Origin: Lantana camara | Taxonomy: Eukaryota; Streptophyta; Magnoliopsida; Lamiales; Verbenaceae | Length of the DNA: 64,000 nt | NCBI GenBank assembly: GCA_037501455.1 | Contig: CM074858.1 | Location: 81,628,501 to 81,692,500 of the forward strand | Direction: 5' to 3' | Shown: in pieces, positions 48,100 to 59,495 of the stretch | Numbering within the stretch: position 1 is the stretch's first letter | Layout of the letters: the number at the start of each line of letters is the position of its first letter | Translations under genes and position numbers: made by a program | Notes under the pieces: model-generated | Databases searched by the model: none | What the model was told of the DNA's origin: nothing | Seen by the model: only the letters and a program-made list of their open reading frames with translations

Positions 48100-51000
48100 C
48101 AATTTGGCTATACATCTAAGTCCTATTCCTTTCACACGAGTGTCAAAACTTGTTTTGCACTCTTTTACGCCAATACTTTGGTGAAGGAATCTATTAGACG
48201 TTTCTCTGAGCCAATAATTAGGAAATCATGAATCCAATACATCTAACTGGTTGCTTCTCAAGCTACCATGTATTTGACTTCCATGGTGGTGTAAGCAATA
48301 CAAGTCTGCTTAAAATTCTCCAATTAACAGTTGCTCTTTCTAGAGTAAACACGTATTCTGATGTCAAACATTTAGAATACAAATCAGATTGTATATCCGA
48401 ATCTGTGTACTCTATTGAAATGAGCTCACCACTGTGGTAGACAAACATATAGTCTCAAGTCCTTCTCAAGTACTCCAATATATGCTTTCATTACTACCCA
48501 GTGTCAGATTCTAGGGTTTGACTAATATCTGCTGACTTAGACCTATTCCATAATAGACAGCTGGCCTTGTAAATAATATGACATACATAAAGCTTCCGCT
48601 GCGAAACTCTACTCATGTCTTCTATCTCTTCAGTTGTCTCAGGACACTGATCCCGAGATAGGTAAATTCCAAATTTAAAAAGGTGATAAACTTTTCTTGG
48701 AATTTGTCATATTATACCTTCCCAGCATCTTATCTATATATGCTTCTTGTGATAAACCAATCTCCTTATTCCCATGATCACGACAAAAGTCTGATCCTTG
48801 GAATAGCTTTGGTCTCACATAGGTCTTTTCTTGTCAAAATAGTTTGACAACCGAATCTTGACTACTAGCAAAATTCTTGCATCATTCCCAATGAGCAGAA
48901 TTTTGTTTACGTACAAAGTAAAATTGTTACAACGCTATCATGATGTCATTTTGTACACTTCATGGTTCATCAGGTAATTATACAAATCCAAAGAATTTAA
49001 ATTGCCTTATAATTCTGATGCTCCATAATCTAGACGCTTGCTTAAGACCATAAATCGATCTATCAAGCTCGCATTATATGTACCTGATTTCTGGCTATGA
49101 AGCCTTCAGGTTATGCCATGTATCTCTTCTTCTTGAAGTTGCCCGTTCAAGAACATAGTCTTTACATCCATTTATCTAATCTCATAGTCGATAATGAGAT
49201 AAAATGGAGAGGATAATAGACTTAAGCACTGTTATAGGCGAGAAGATCTCATAAATGATTTCTTCTTTCTGGGTAAAATCCCTTGCCATAAGTTTGCTTT
49301 AAAGTCTCTACTTTTGTCCATTTCTCCTTTTATTGTCTTGTAGAATCCAATTTTATCTAACAGGGTTTAATGCCTTCTGGCGCCTCTACAAGTTCAAGAC
49401 TTTGTTAGAATACAGATATTCTAACTTAGATTCCATGGATATTGACCAAACAGTCAACGTCTATATCTTCTACAGCTTCATTACACGTGACAGGATCAGA
49501 TACGTTAGATTCAGCCTCTTGGGTTGATCTTAGGTATCTTGTCAGGTGTCCTGACAATCCTCCCACTATAATGATGTTCTCGTGTACATGTCTCTACATC
49601 ACATGTTGTATTTGGTACATCACATGTATCCAATACATTTTCAATTATCACGGGTTTATGGAAATCAGTATCTAATACAGTTATTTCTTTTAACACTACT
49701 TTGCTTCCACCCTTTTGTGGTTATCTATGTAATTATCTTTGAAATATTCACAAACATCTTTTGTGATTTCTCAAATTACAAAATATACCACCTCTCGTTC
49801 TTCTTAGGATAACCTTAAAACAAGTAAGCCTTTGTTCTTTATTCTAACTTGTCAGGATCCATCCTTAACTCATGGACCAGGCTACCTTAAATCCGAAGAT
49901 AAAAGATACAGGGTTTTCACCCTAGCTACAGATCCATCAGTGTTTTAGGAACTGACTTAGATAGAACTAGGTTTGTCATTTTGTGTGCAAGACCCCAAAA
50001 CGAAATTCATAGGGTAGCATGACTCTTCATGAATCTTACCATCATTATCAGAGTTCTATTTCTCCTTTCTGCAATACATCTTTGCTAAGACGTATCTCAT
50101 ATATATAGTTGAGATCCAATCTCATTTGAGAAATTCTGTTTAACTCTGAACTTAGATACTTATCACTACTTCGACCTAATCGAAATGCCTTGATATGTTT
50201 TCTAATTTGATTCTTTGACTTCAGTCTTATATTCTTTGAACTCTTCAACAATTACAGACTTAAGTCTCATCAAATAAAAATATATGTATCTAGAGTAATC
50301 ATTCAAACGAATGATGAAATATCCAAAACTTCCTCTTGCTTCAATAATCATAGGATCACATATCCGTATGAACTGACACAAGCAACTTCATGGCTTAAAT
50401 ACCCTTTGTCTTCAAAAGGCTTCTTGGTCATTCTAACCTTCTAAATAGGATTCGCAGATTGATACTATTTTCAAGTCAATAGGACTCAACAATCAATCTT
50501 TGGATCCTATTCAGATTCAATTGACCAATAGATAGGTGCCACGTAGAAGTTTTTCCTCTTAGATGGTAAGTTAAGCTTCTTAATGTTAAACTTGAATTAG
50601 GGTTTTCATTGAGGTATAAAAGACCATCTTTTATTGTGCCAAAGCAAATAAACCTTTTATTTTGCTTAATGGTAACCCTTTGTTTAAAACAAACAGTTAA
50701 AGCCCTAGTTATCAAATAACTTACAAAAATCAGATTTTTGTATATATAGCATGTATAATATTAAAACCCTTTCGCCAAAATACGACTTTATAGTCTTTAC
50801 TGCTAATACAATTACACTTGTATTATCCCCGAGCAGTAGTTATGTGTTAGCCGTTTTTCAACCTTTCTGGTTGGTTTGAATCTTCGCAACAACTTGCAAA
50901 TATGATTAGTTGATCTCAAATTCACATACCAGGAGTCCGGTGAATTTCCAACTAAACATATTTTCAACGAGTAAGATATCTTCATATCTTATCTAAACGG

Positions 51001-51750
51001 CGTAACAAACAGACAGACTAAGTATTTTGGATAATTTTCTTTTCCAATACCCGTTACCACTGAAATAGAAACACTTTTCCATTGTCGGATTTTGACTTTC
51101 TATTTCTGAACCTTCGATTGGGAACTTTTCCTTTTCTTTCTTCCACTTGCTGGCTTTCTAGCCTGTGGATATTGATGTCTGATTAAAGAGAACTTTTCCC
51201 TTAGTCTATATCACCCTTTCTGCCACATTGAGGTCGTTCATTGGTTTTAAAAAAAATTATTTAAAATAATCTTGAACGTTCAAATGACTTAGGCAGAGAG
51301 TATAGGATCGTATCCTATCTGTTAAGATTGTCTCTTTAAGCACAGAGGCTTTCAATCTCATTCAGATTAGCTATCATATTCATAATATGATTATGAAATA
51401 GTGATCCTTCAAACATCTTTAACTGACAACCGTTTTCATGGCTCGTACCTACGTGCGACTCTGTCTTCAACACATGTTCTTATCAGTAGACATCTCATGT
51501 GTTTGATGCTTAAGAACATTTAAAACAGATGTCAGGATATAAGACTAGCCAGATCATCACACTTGATCTATTTAGAATAAACGTCTTTCTAATCCTGACT
51601 GGTTATAGTTTCCGAAATTTTCGGATAAGGTTCAGTGAGTACGTAAACTTTCGTGTCCCAACACGATGTCAAGATTTATTACTTAGTCAGCGTAGTTGAA
51701 CCCTTACTAGCCTATTTCCTTATAGACATACAGTTTGGAGTGGGCTAAGA
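48100..51750 (-). pseudogene. Element D copia gag-pol remnant
   Basis: No long frame survives, but pieces can be read on the minus strand. RT: MDVKTMFLNG (49171-49144), PEGF near 49115, SIYGLKQASR (49060-49031), and the active-site region reading LYVNKILLIGND (48925-48895), where copia elements have YVDD. The RNase H side includes LSRDQCPETTEE near 48660 and a degraded end near 48300. Integrase, protease and gag should lie further right, to about 51700, but are too decayed for me to place securely. Stops and frameshifts are dense throughout. Both catalytic aspartates of the YVDD box are replaced, so even a repaired frame would lack RT activity. Confidence 0.8.
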
Positions 51751-52973
51751 GAGATCGTAATTATAAAACTGAAATAAATAAATATATGCAAGTTATGATT
51801 ATGTATTTCACTTTCTTCTGCGTCCAACCAATAAATGAAATCCACGTAAGCATTTTGATTTACGCAATGGTGACTTGACTAACCGCAGTTGACTCCCCGG
51901 AGGCGAGGTCGAAAACCGCTTAGAAAAGCAAGAACTATTCTTAATTAGCATGTCATCTAGGTAACTCTTACCAAACAATGTCAATCCACCACGTCAACCC
52001 TTGGCCTCTAAGTAAATGTAACATAGCTCCGAAGGGAGGTTAATACATTACTTAGTCAAGTGTGTACCATTACCTAGAAGTCCGTACGAGTAGGTCAAGA
52101 CACTCCACGGAGGCGTGGTCGAGCTGACTTCCCCGTATTTCATTCTATCCGTAGAAGTCTAATCTTGTATACCGCGAATATATACCCGCCGAAGGGAGTA
52201 GTATACATCCACTATACTATAGACGGGTAATGGAGACCGTGAGAATCCAACTCTTTTCATCTCGCTCCCACTTGAATTTTTAAAAGGTGTGGATTATTTG
52301 TTGATTATTTAATAATCACTTTTGGCGTCTTATTGTTGGAAGTAATTAATCTAATTAATACCCTCCCACTAGAATTACTAAATCATATTTAAAATCCTAA
52401 TAATAATATTTTAAGGCAATTTAATAACTATTTATTAATTAGGCCGAAAAATATTAGTTCAATTATGCATCGCGTCTAATCTTTATTAAACAATACTATT
52501 TAATCACATTAAATAAAATATGCATAATTGTAAATATCATAATATCACATATTATCATGATCATGCCATAAAATAAAATAATTAAGCATGCTCTCATATA
52601 ATTATCACATAATTATCATGCTTAAAATTTTAAATGACACAAAATAAATATGCCATAAATTAAATCAATTAAGCATGCTGTTATAATTATCACATAATTA
52701 TCATGCTTAAAATAAATGGCATAAAGTAAACATGTTATAAATAAATTATCTCATAATTTAAATCATGTTTACTGATTCGGTAATCAACCAGGAAGATTAT
52801 TGAAATCGATTCCCAAAAAATTACCATTCCACGTAAATTCCCAGAAAACACTAGAGGGGTCACAACGGTCCCACTTAAAAACCAGCCTCCTTTGACAGAA
52901 TTTACGTGCACAGTATCAGATTTAAAATTATGCATCACATGCATCATATCAATGCATGTATATATCTAGAGTA
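51751..52973 (-). other. Element D leader region, no gene seen
   Basis: About 1.2 kb between the PBS and the recognisable coding part. The left part (51850-52260) has CCGAAGGGAGG-type repeats; the right part (52300-52760) is very AT-rich with repeated ATAATTATCATGCTTAAA. A 70-codon frame at 52735-52947 has no recognisable similarity. Confidence 0.6.
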
Positions 52974-52987
52974 TGGCTCTGATACCA
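52974..52987 (-). other. Element D primer-binding site (tRNA-iMet)
   Basis: On the minus strand TGGTATCAGAGCCA starts two bases after the end of the 5' LTR at 52990, matching initiator methionine tRNA. Confidence 0.92.
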
Positions 52988-52989
52988 CT

Positions 52990-55212
52990 TGATGGGATGC
53001 GGGCCCACAACAGTAGCAGTCGGGGACCACATTTTAAAATTTTATTATAATACAAGTATTAAAATATTTCTAAAACATTTTAATACAAAGCGGAAGACTT
53101 AGCCGGATCTACTCAAGTATATACATGCAATTGATAATAAATTTTAAATCACTTCAGCAGATAAATATCTAACATGCAATTAACACTTAAGAGCACATAA
53201 TTTATCATGCTTAAAATAAAATAACTGTAAAATATTACCGTACTGCAAACATGGCTATCTAACGGCATTTTTCCAGCTCCTTGCCCTTTCGTGAGACCGG
53301 CAGAGCTTCCCTGCAATATTTCCAGGGACACCCTCGGAGTGTGGGCTCCGAAAGTATTTCTCTAAATACTTAGAGAAAATAAAATTTAAACTAAAAACCC
53401 TTTTCAGGGTTTATTCTCCCAAAATTAGGCGTTTTATATAAACACCTAATTAAAATTAATTCCGAAATAAATCGGAATTAACTAGGAGAAAATGGGATAT
53501 GGTTTCAAAGCTAAGGAATAGCCAAAACCTCTCCCAAAATGTTGAATGAGAAATGAGGATCCAAGGCCCCTATTTATAGGGGAAAAACCGAGGGCGTTTC
53601 GGTCATTTTGGATACAAAAGTAAGGGTAAAATGGTCATTTTACATCCCCACTTGCGTGTACAACTTGGACACGTAAACCAAGGTGACCACGTCGTAGATC
53701 TCAGAGCCACGAGTTCAACGCCGCCGAGAACGCGGCAAACGGAGCTCTCACGCGCCCGCACGCGCCGCCACAATGCGGCGCGTGACTTTCACTTTCGGCT
53801 AGGGTTCCAAACCCTTGAACCGGTCCTGTCCGACACGTGGCCGATCCTGGTGACGCCACGTGTCCGGTCCGGTCCAACCCTATCCATTTGTCCGACCCGT
53901 TGATCCGGACCCGGTCCCGTTGACCGGCCCGATTTCCGATCCGGTTCAGACAAATCTGAACCGTTGTTTCTCGATGACGTGGCGCAATCCTTTCAGTCCA
54001 CGTGTCGCACACGTGGCGTGCCACGCGGCTGCCCAGTCAACGCCACCTGGGCCCACCTTGCTGGCGTGGCATGCCACGTCAGCTGCCACGTCAGCGCCGA
54101 TTTTTTTTTTTTTTTAAATTTTAAAATTTTATTTTCTCCAAAATAAAATTTCGGGCATTTCCAACTCTTTGGAAATTGATTTATTTTCTTAAAATAAATC
54201 CCTTTGCTATTTTCAAACACTTTGAAAAATTCACTTCTCTTTCTCCTTTTAATATTTTCTCTTTGGGTTTTCGATTTGGGGCTTGCAGGGGGACCTGCAG
54301 GACTAATTAATTTTAGCTCCAAACGGATTAATATATTATCATCCCATGATAATAATTAATTACCGTTTAACAATATTTAATTCCACTAAATAAATATTGT
54401 TGCACTCTAAAATTAATTAAATTATTCACGAATTTCTTGATCTAGAATAATTTTGCATTTTACTCCTCCGTGTTGATATCCATGAAAAATAAATTGCAAC
54501 TACTATCATTTATTTTCATCTCTAATTTGAAATTTATTGATTCGCCTTAAGTTCAAATTCTCTGTATGTGAAACACATTCAACATACAACTTCGGTGACG
54601 CATCACACGAAGTGCTTTGGCCAAAGTTTTAATTCGAACTTTTACAAATCTATTTCAAGGATATCTCTTACCTTCCAGCAAGGCCACAGATTCCTCGATC
54701 AATATAACTCTTTAGCACATTTCATGTAACCACCGAACATACAAAGTATTTTGGCCACCCGTTACCGAGACCTCACTTCGAGTATGTTACAGTGACTAAC
54801 ACTACATGCCTAAAGCCGAAATATTATCAGGATTAAGAGTACAATGCTTCCTGAGATTTTATTCATTTTAGATAGCAGTATAAAATGAATAATCTCAGTG
54901 GTCCAGTTCGATGTTTCCAATCCTATTGAAAATCATCAACGTGTTATAATTGGAATCACCATTCCCTATGACGAAAGACTAATCATCTTATATAACCACG
55001 TTATAGTCTTGATAAGAACATATTCTTATCTTACTGACTAGAACTTTAATGACACGTGATTTCGGTATTCAAAGTCTTTTCCTATGAAACACATTTCATA
55101 TAAGGATACCGCCACACGTCATTAATTATTAATATGTGAAATACTCACAACTTGTTGCAAATTCAGTTTTAATTAATTCAACAAATTGAATTTTCAGGGC
55201 ACTATTCCAACA
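52990..55212 (-). repeat. Element D 5' LTR
   Basis: The LTR is 2223 bp, the same length as the 3' LTR. It holds the promoter: TATAAATA at 53578-53571 on the minus strand in the context CCTATAAATAGGGG, and an upstream ACGT-motif cluster at about 53830-54100. It is followed on the right by TSD CACTC (55213-55217) and C's LTR. Confidence 0.93.
53571..54100 (-). promoter_or_regulatory. Element D promoter with G-box/ABRE-like cluster
   Basis: The TATA box is at 53578-53571. Between about 250 and 520 bp upstream lie at least seven ACGT cores in G-box or ABRE-like context: ACACGTGG near 53833, CCACGTGT near 53857, GACGTGG near 53976, CCACGTGT at 53999, ACACGTGG near 54010, and two CCACGTCAG near 54074 and 54086. 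In plants such motifs bind bZIP and bHLH factors. Stress or ABA response is inference. Confidence 0.6.
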
Positions 55213-55217
55213 CACTC

Positions 55218-56155
55218 CCCACTGTGAAACTTGGTGGAGGATGGTGCATGTATGTATGTGTTAGGGTGTTGTTGAACTCGGTCCGACACCCTACTAATGG
55301 TCATGTTTTCTGGAGTAAGGATGGAGAAGCCTAGTTTGCGGGCATCAATGTTTTCATAAAGGTGGTTCATATCTTGCAAAGTTATTACCTACCCTTACCC
55401 CATTTTATGAAAATCATATGAACCAAATCATAGCATATGTGTGCGCGTGTGACAACATTCATGAAAGTATTTTGAAAATTGTCATTTCTTATAGCATTGC
55501 ATCAAAGGGTTTTCTCACTTGAACTTACTCTTAAGTTCTTCATTAAAGTTTTACTTTAAAGGTTTTACCTTGTCACCTTTACTTCATTTACTTCAAGTAC
55601 TTTCTCTTAAACATATTTCTCACTCAGTCACTTTGACTAATACCTCTACCTGTTTTCCGGCCTTATGGTTTTAGGTCTTGCAGCTGTAGTCTAGAGGTAT
55701 CTTGAAGCTCTAGAGTTTCCATTTTGTTCGAGTCAGGACTTCACTTTATTTATCTATTTTGTGTCCTACATTTGATATATGGTTGCATTGATACTTTACC
55801 TTATGCTTTTGTGATACTCTTGCTGCTACTTTGATACAGCTACTATTGCTATCCTTATGCTCCCGTGATAATGTTCAATTGATATAGTAATGTTAATAGT
55901 CTCTTCTGCCTCAATGATCGTTAACTGTTCAATGTGCTCATTATGTGCCATCATCACGCATGGTGTAAAAAGTTTTAAATTTCAATGATTTTCCGCTGCA
56001 TAAGCCACATTGTTAAACACTGTTATTGTTAATTGTTATTGGTCATCACCGTTCGCTGGAGTGTTTCTTGAGTGATGGCTCACACCATTACTTGAGGGGT
56101 GCTTCAGTACGGGGGTTGGGGCACCGCTCTCTACCAGCAAAGTGGGGGCGCTACA
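55218..56155 (+). repeat. Element C 3' LTR, piece 4 (3' end)
   Basis: This final part of C's LTR holds a stem-loop AGTCA/TGACT at 55626-55638, the acceptor-like GTCTTGCAG ending 55683, and conserved TTCCGCTGC and ACCGTTCGCTGG blocks, ending GGGGCGCTACA. The mirror of its last 200 bp is recognisable at the start of LTR G (60305 onward). No gene is seen. Confidence 0.85.
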
Positions 56156-56240
56156 CATAATCTCATAATCGCCTAATTAAACATACAAGAAGGTCGACAC
56201 GTGGCGTTATCTTGGACGTCGGAGAAAACGGGGCATCACA
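56156..56240 (-). repeat. Terminal 85 bp of reversed LTR E
   Basis: On the minus strand this reads TGTGATGCCCCGTTTTCTC, closely like the start of S1 (TGTGACGCCCTGTTTTCTC). It is the outer end of LTR E, stranded to the right of element C. CGAAT follows at 56241 and may be one half of E's target duplication. Confidence 0.75.
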
Positions 56241-56652
56241 CGAATCGTCGAAACGAATCCAATGGTGAAGTCCGAATTTGAATCCGAATTTTTGAGCTCA
56301 AGTTAGCCGAAAAATGGCTTAAAACACCCTAATTACAATTAGGTCTCTAAACTCTTAAAAGAGTCAAATATGTCCATAACCATTTTCAATATAATTCAAG
56401 ACATTCAAATAAATTACAATTAAGTCCATACAACATATAAATCGAACTAGTTCATCAAATCAGCATACTTAACAACGGATTCATATTAAAACAATTACGA
56501 TCAAAGAATTTCATATCAATTTTAGCACTTAAAGCAATTTAAATTAATTAAATAAATTAAATAACTCATAATTTAAATTTAAATAACACAAATACGTAAA
56601 TAAACTCACTCGTGACGTCATACCTAACCTGTTGAAGAAATTGGGTGACACA
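56241..56652 (-). repeat. Outer end of a further reversed LTR (F)
   Basis: About 410 bp on the minus strand starting TGTGTCACCCAATTTC and carrying GGTATGACGTCACGAGTGAG, the U3 start block also seen at 58205 (GGTATGACGTTACGAG). The rest of F would lie left of the window beyond E, so E appears to be inserted into F. Confidence 0.6.
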
Positions 56653-57287
56653 ATATATATAGCGAAAACACGATTTCTTTTACTCAAGTTATAATAGCGA
56701 AAACACGATTTCTTTTACTATAAATTTAACACTTATTTCCTATCCTCAAGTGATATATATGAAGTGATGGGGACATCTCTTAATCAATTCCTTGTATTTT
56801 CACTAAATCGCTTGACAAACCTAATCATTTAAACGGTTCTTTGTATTTTACCTAAATTGCCTAAATGACAAACCTAATCGCTTAAATGATTAAAGGCAAT
56901 AGAAAATTAAATTTTCTAACTTGTAATATGTATAAATCAAGTGAATCATTATTATCCTAGTCAAAATTGTGCCATTAATCATTTTTTTATAACCAAGAGG
57001 GTTACTTGTTGAAATACTTTGTTTCAGGACATTGAATCACCAAGTGATTTTAAATATATGTTTTGTGTACTAAAGTTCAAAACAACTATTAATCAATGTA
57101 ACGGAAAATTACATGAATTATATTTAATAGATGATTAGAAGTGCGAAATGCCCTCTAAGCCAATCAGTCAATAGAGGGACTGGGGTACTAGGTATCCTAA
57201 ATTTACATTAAATAAATCATATTTTTTTGTTAAAATGTATACATCTTTTATTCGTTATGAAATTTATTATAGTGATACATCAAATAC
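56653..57287. repeat. Unrecognised AT-rich repeat region, left part
   Basis: No coding signal. 56745-57075 is a diverged direct copy of 58400-58765 (shared GATGGGGACATC, AATATGTATAAATCAAGTGAA, ATACTTTGTTTCA). The motif AAATCGCTTAAACGACAAACC recurs in variants. The phrase AGCGAAAACACGATTTCTTT occurs twice near 56662 and 56697. It ends with AATAC (57283-57287), the TSD of the 918-bp solo LTR. Confidence 0.65.
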
Positions 57288-58205
57288 TGTAGCACCCGGG
57301 ACTATAGGCACCATATCCCCCGCACTACAAGTCTAGTCCACACATGAAATTGATGATCCAGCATGAACCGGACTCATAGCGAACGGGTGACAAAATAAAA
57401 ACAACTCCCTGGCTAGGTGGAATCTAACCCTGTACCAATTAATTCAACAACCTGACGAGTGTAATGCGGAAGCAATAATCATTAACATGAATTTCAATAA
57501 TGGCTACAAGCCCAAAAATTCCATAACATAATTTAAATCCAACTTGCATTCTAATGACGGGTTCAACTACTCATGCAACCTGTCCCGAATTCATAATCCA
57601 ATAATTCATACATGAGTATACACATATATACCTTGGATGGAAGAAAAGAAGAGGATGAAGAAGAAGAGGTCTTGGCTTGATTCCTTGAGGAAAAAGTGCT
57701 TGAATCCTTATCTCCTAGCTTCCTTGTTTGATCGAGAGAGAGAAGTGGAAGAAATTGAGGGTGTGTGTCTTGTGTTTGGTCTTGAAGAAATGAAGAAAGA
57801 AGTGAGGTATGTGTGTATATATCGTTTAGATAGGGGAAAAAAAGGAGAAAATTGCCAACAAGTCCTCCAAGAATATAAGTATTTCGATTATGGTTCAAAA
57901 GTTTAGTTGGTGAGCAAATTAATCTAAATTCTAGGAATGAAATGAGTCCAAGGATTTCAATTAGAAAGCAATTAAAATAAAATAAGACACTTAGATCATG
58001 CTCAGAAATTAAATTGAAATTCACACGCACATAGTAATAATATAAATCGAAGACAACTCCCAAAATTGCAATTAAGCACACAATTAGATAATTTAACCAC
58101 GTAGAAGCAATTAAGTCACATAATTAAACATTTAAAACATATAACACTCGGTCTGACCTCACTCGTAACGTCATACCTGGATTATCGGGAAAACGGGGCG
58201 TTACA
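57288..58205 (-). mobile_element. Short solo LTR (918 bp) with TSD AATAC
   Basis: Its plus-strand left end is TGTAGCACCCGGG and its right end GGGGCGTTACA. AATAC is duplicated at 57283-57287 and 58206-58210. On the minus strand it has a TATATA at 57822-57816, a long pyrimidine-rich leader, a donor-like CCAAG|GTATAT at 57631, a single version of the TTGAACCCGTCA block, and the usual 3' blocks (GCTTCCGC, CCCGTTCGCT, GTGCGGGGGAT). It lacks the exon-2 cassette and stem-loop. A 172-codon frame (57563-58081) crosses it without any recognisable domain. Confidence 0.9.
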
Positions 58206-58210
58206 AATAC

Positions 58211-59024
58211 ATCACATGATACTAGAAGATTATAGTAATTGAATGATAGGAAAAACATTATGACTAAATTTATAGGGGGAAAGCAATATTTGCAAAACTA
58301 TATATTATTAATGTTACATGAGATATATACATATCACTTGAGGATAGGAAAAACATAAGTGTTAAATTTATAGTAAAAGAAACCGTATTTTCACTATTAT
58401 AACTTCAAGCGATGGGGACATCACTTAAATGATTCCTTGTATTTTTACTAACTCACTTAAACGACAAACCTAATCGTTTAAAGAATTCTTTATATTTTAT
58501 GTAAATCGCTTAAACGACAAGCTTAATTGATTAAACGATTAAAGTTACTATATTAGAAAATTAAATTTTCTAAGTTGCAATATGTATAAATCAAGTGAAT
58601 TATTATTATCTTAATCAAAATTGTGTCATTAATCATGTTTTAGTAACCTTTTGAAAAAAATAATCATGTTTTAGTAACCAAAAGGGCTACTTTTTAAAAT
58701 ACTTTGTTTCACGGGACACTCAATCACCAAGTGGTTGTAAAAATATGTCTTTTGTGTCCCAAGGTTCAAATCATTTAATGATCCATTAGTTTGTCCAATT
58801 CCAAACGATTTTGAAAAAAATGACTACAATTAAAAAAATTAAGCGATCACTTCAATCACGGTTTTGGAGAAAGCGATTACGTAAAATTAAACGGTTGTTT
58901 AATTATTGTGAAATCGCTTAATGATGCATTGGTTATTTAAAACTCAATCATGTCCTAAAAAAACGATCACGTAATTGATATGAAATCGCTTAATGATGTA
59001 TTGTTTGTTAAAACTCAATCATGT
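58211..59024. repeat. Unrecognised AT-rich repeat region, right part
   Basis: This continues 56653-57287 across the solo LTR. 58325-58405 matches 56690-56770 in inverted orientation, while the following 360 bp match in direct orientation. GAAATCGCTTAATGATG recurs at about 58910 and 58980 with a period near 70 bp, each time followed by AACTCAATCATGT. No coding signal. Confidence 0.65.
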
Positions 59025-59495
59025 TGTGACACCCGAGCGTGGGTCACCACATCCCCCACACTAAGACCAAACCCATTTACGAATATAGTCTGCATACAAG
59101 TCCCATCATATCGAATGGAGACACGACACGGACCCTGGCTAGGCGGGACCAACCCTGTACCAACAATTCAATCTCTAACAGGAATATAACAAATGTTTAA
59201 ACAGGAGTTGCGGACGTATAAACATAGTAGCTCTAACATAATATCAAATCCATCAAGTCATATACACGATCATTTCCAAAGGTACGAGTATTCGGCCCAC
59301 AGGCCTCCAAATACACAAATCAAAAGTATATACAACAAGTGTGTGGTATAAAATGATGTGTAACCTAGCTAGACAAAAACATACAATAAACAATGCAGTT
59401 TCCCATCTAGCTACGCCAAAGAGCACCTGAGGGACAAGAAGGGAGGGGTCAGTCTCTGCAAGACTAAGTGAATGGCATAAATAATATAAGAGAAA
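59025..59495 (-). repeat. Reversed LTR H, 3' end part
   Basis: Its plus-strand left end TGTGACACCCGAGCG is followed by CACATCCCCCACACTAAGACC, matching the 3' end of the B LTR. Near 59449 it has the stem-loop AGTCT/AGACT and, on the minus strand, a TCCCTCAG|GTGC acceptor-like site near 59430. It is cut by the MITE-like element at about 59496 and presumably resumes beyond the window. Confidence 0.8.

Larger units (their letters stand above)
45856..55212 (-). mobile_element. Ty1/copia element D with TSD CACTC
   Basis: Minus strand: 5' LTR 52990-55212, PBS, long leader, degraded gag-pol, PPT, 3' LTR 45856-48078. Both LTRs are 2223 bp and start TGTTGGAATAGTGCCC on the minus strand. CACTC is duplicated at 45851-45855 and 55213-55217. 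Assignment to copia rests on the RT motifs MDVKTMFLNG and SIYGLKQASR and on the PPT-LTR junction GTGGGAGATTGTTGGAA. Total length is 9357 bp. LTRs are about 99 percent identical by eye count, while the coding region is full of stops. Confidence 0.93.
25490..56155 (+). mobile_element. 5'-truncated Ty3/gypsy element C with a heavily interrupted 3' LTR
   Basis: Order: partial leader (25490-25668), degraded gag-pol (25669-27860), PPT, and a 3' LTR in four pieces (27876-28653, 32102-33044, 44612-45855, 55218-56155; about 3.9 kb when joined). It starts TGTAACAACC and ends GGGGCGCTACA. The pieces are separated by S3, N (with L1 inside) and D, each with its own target duplication. The 5' LTR and PBS are absent: sequence passes straight from LTR E into leader near 25490. 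The right flank (56156) is the end of E, so a deletion removed part of E together with the 5' end of C. The LTR is related to that of element G. Confidence 0.82.

Noticed and set aside
57563..58081. 172-codon minus-strand frame
   Set aside because: It lies wholly inside the 918-bp solo LTR, crosses its promoter and leader region, and shows no domain or biased composition. Chance frame.
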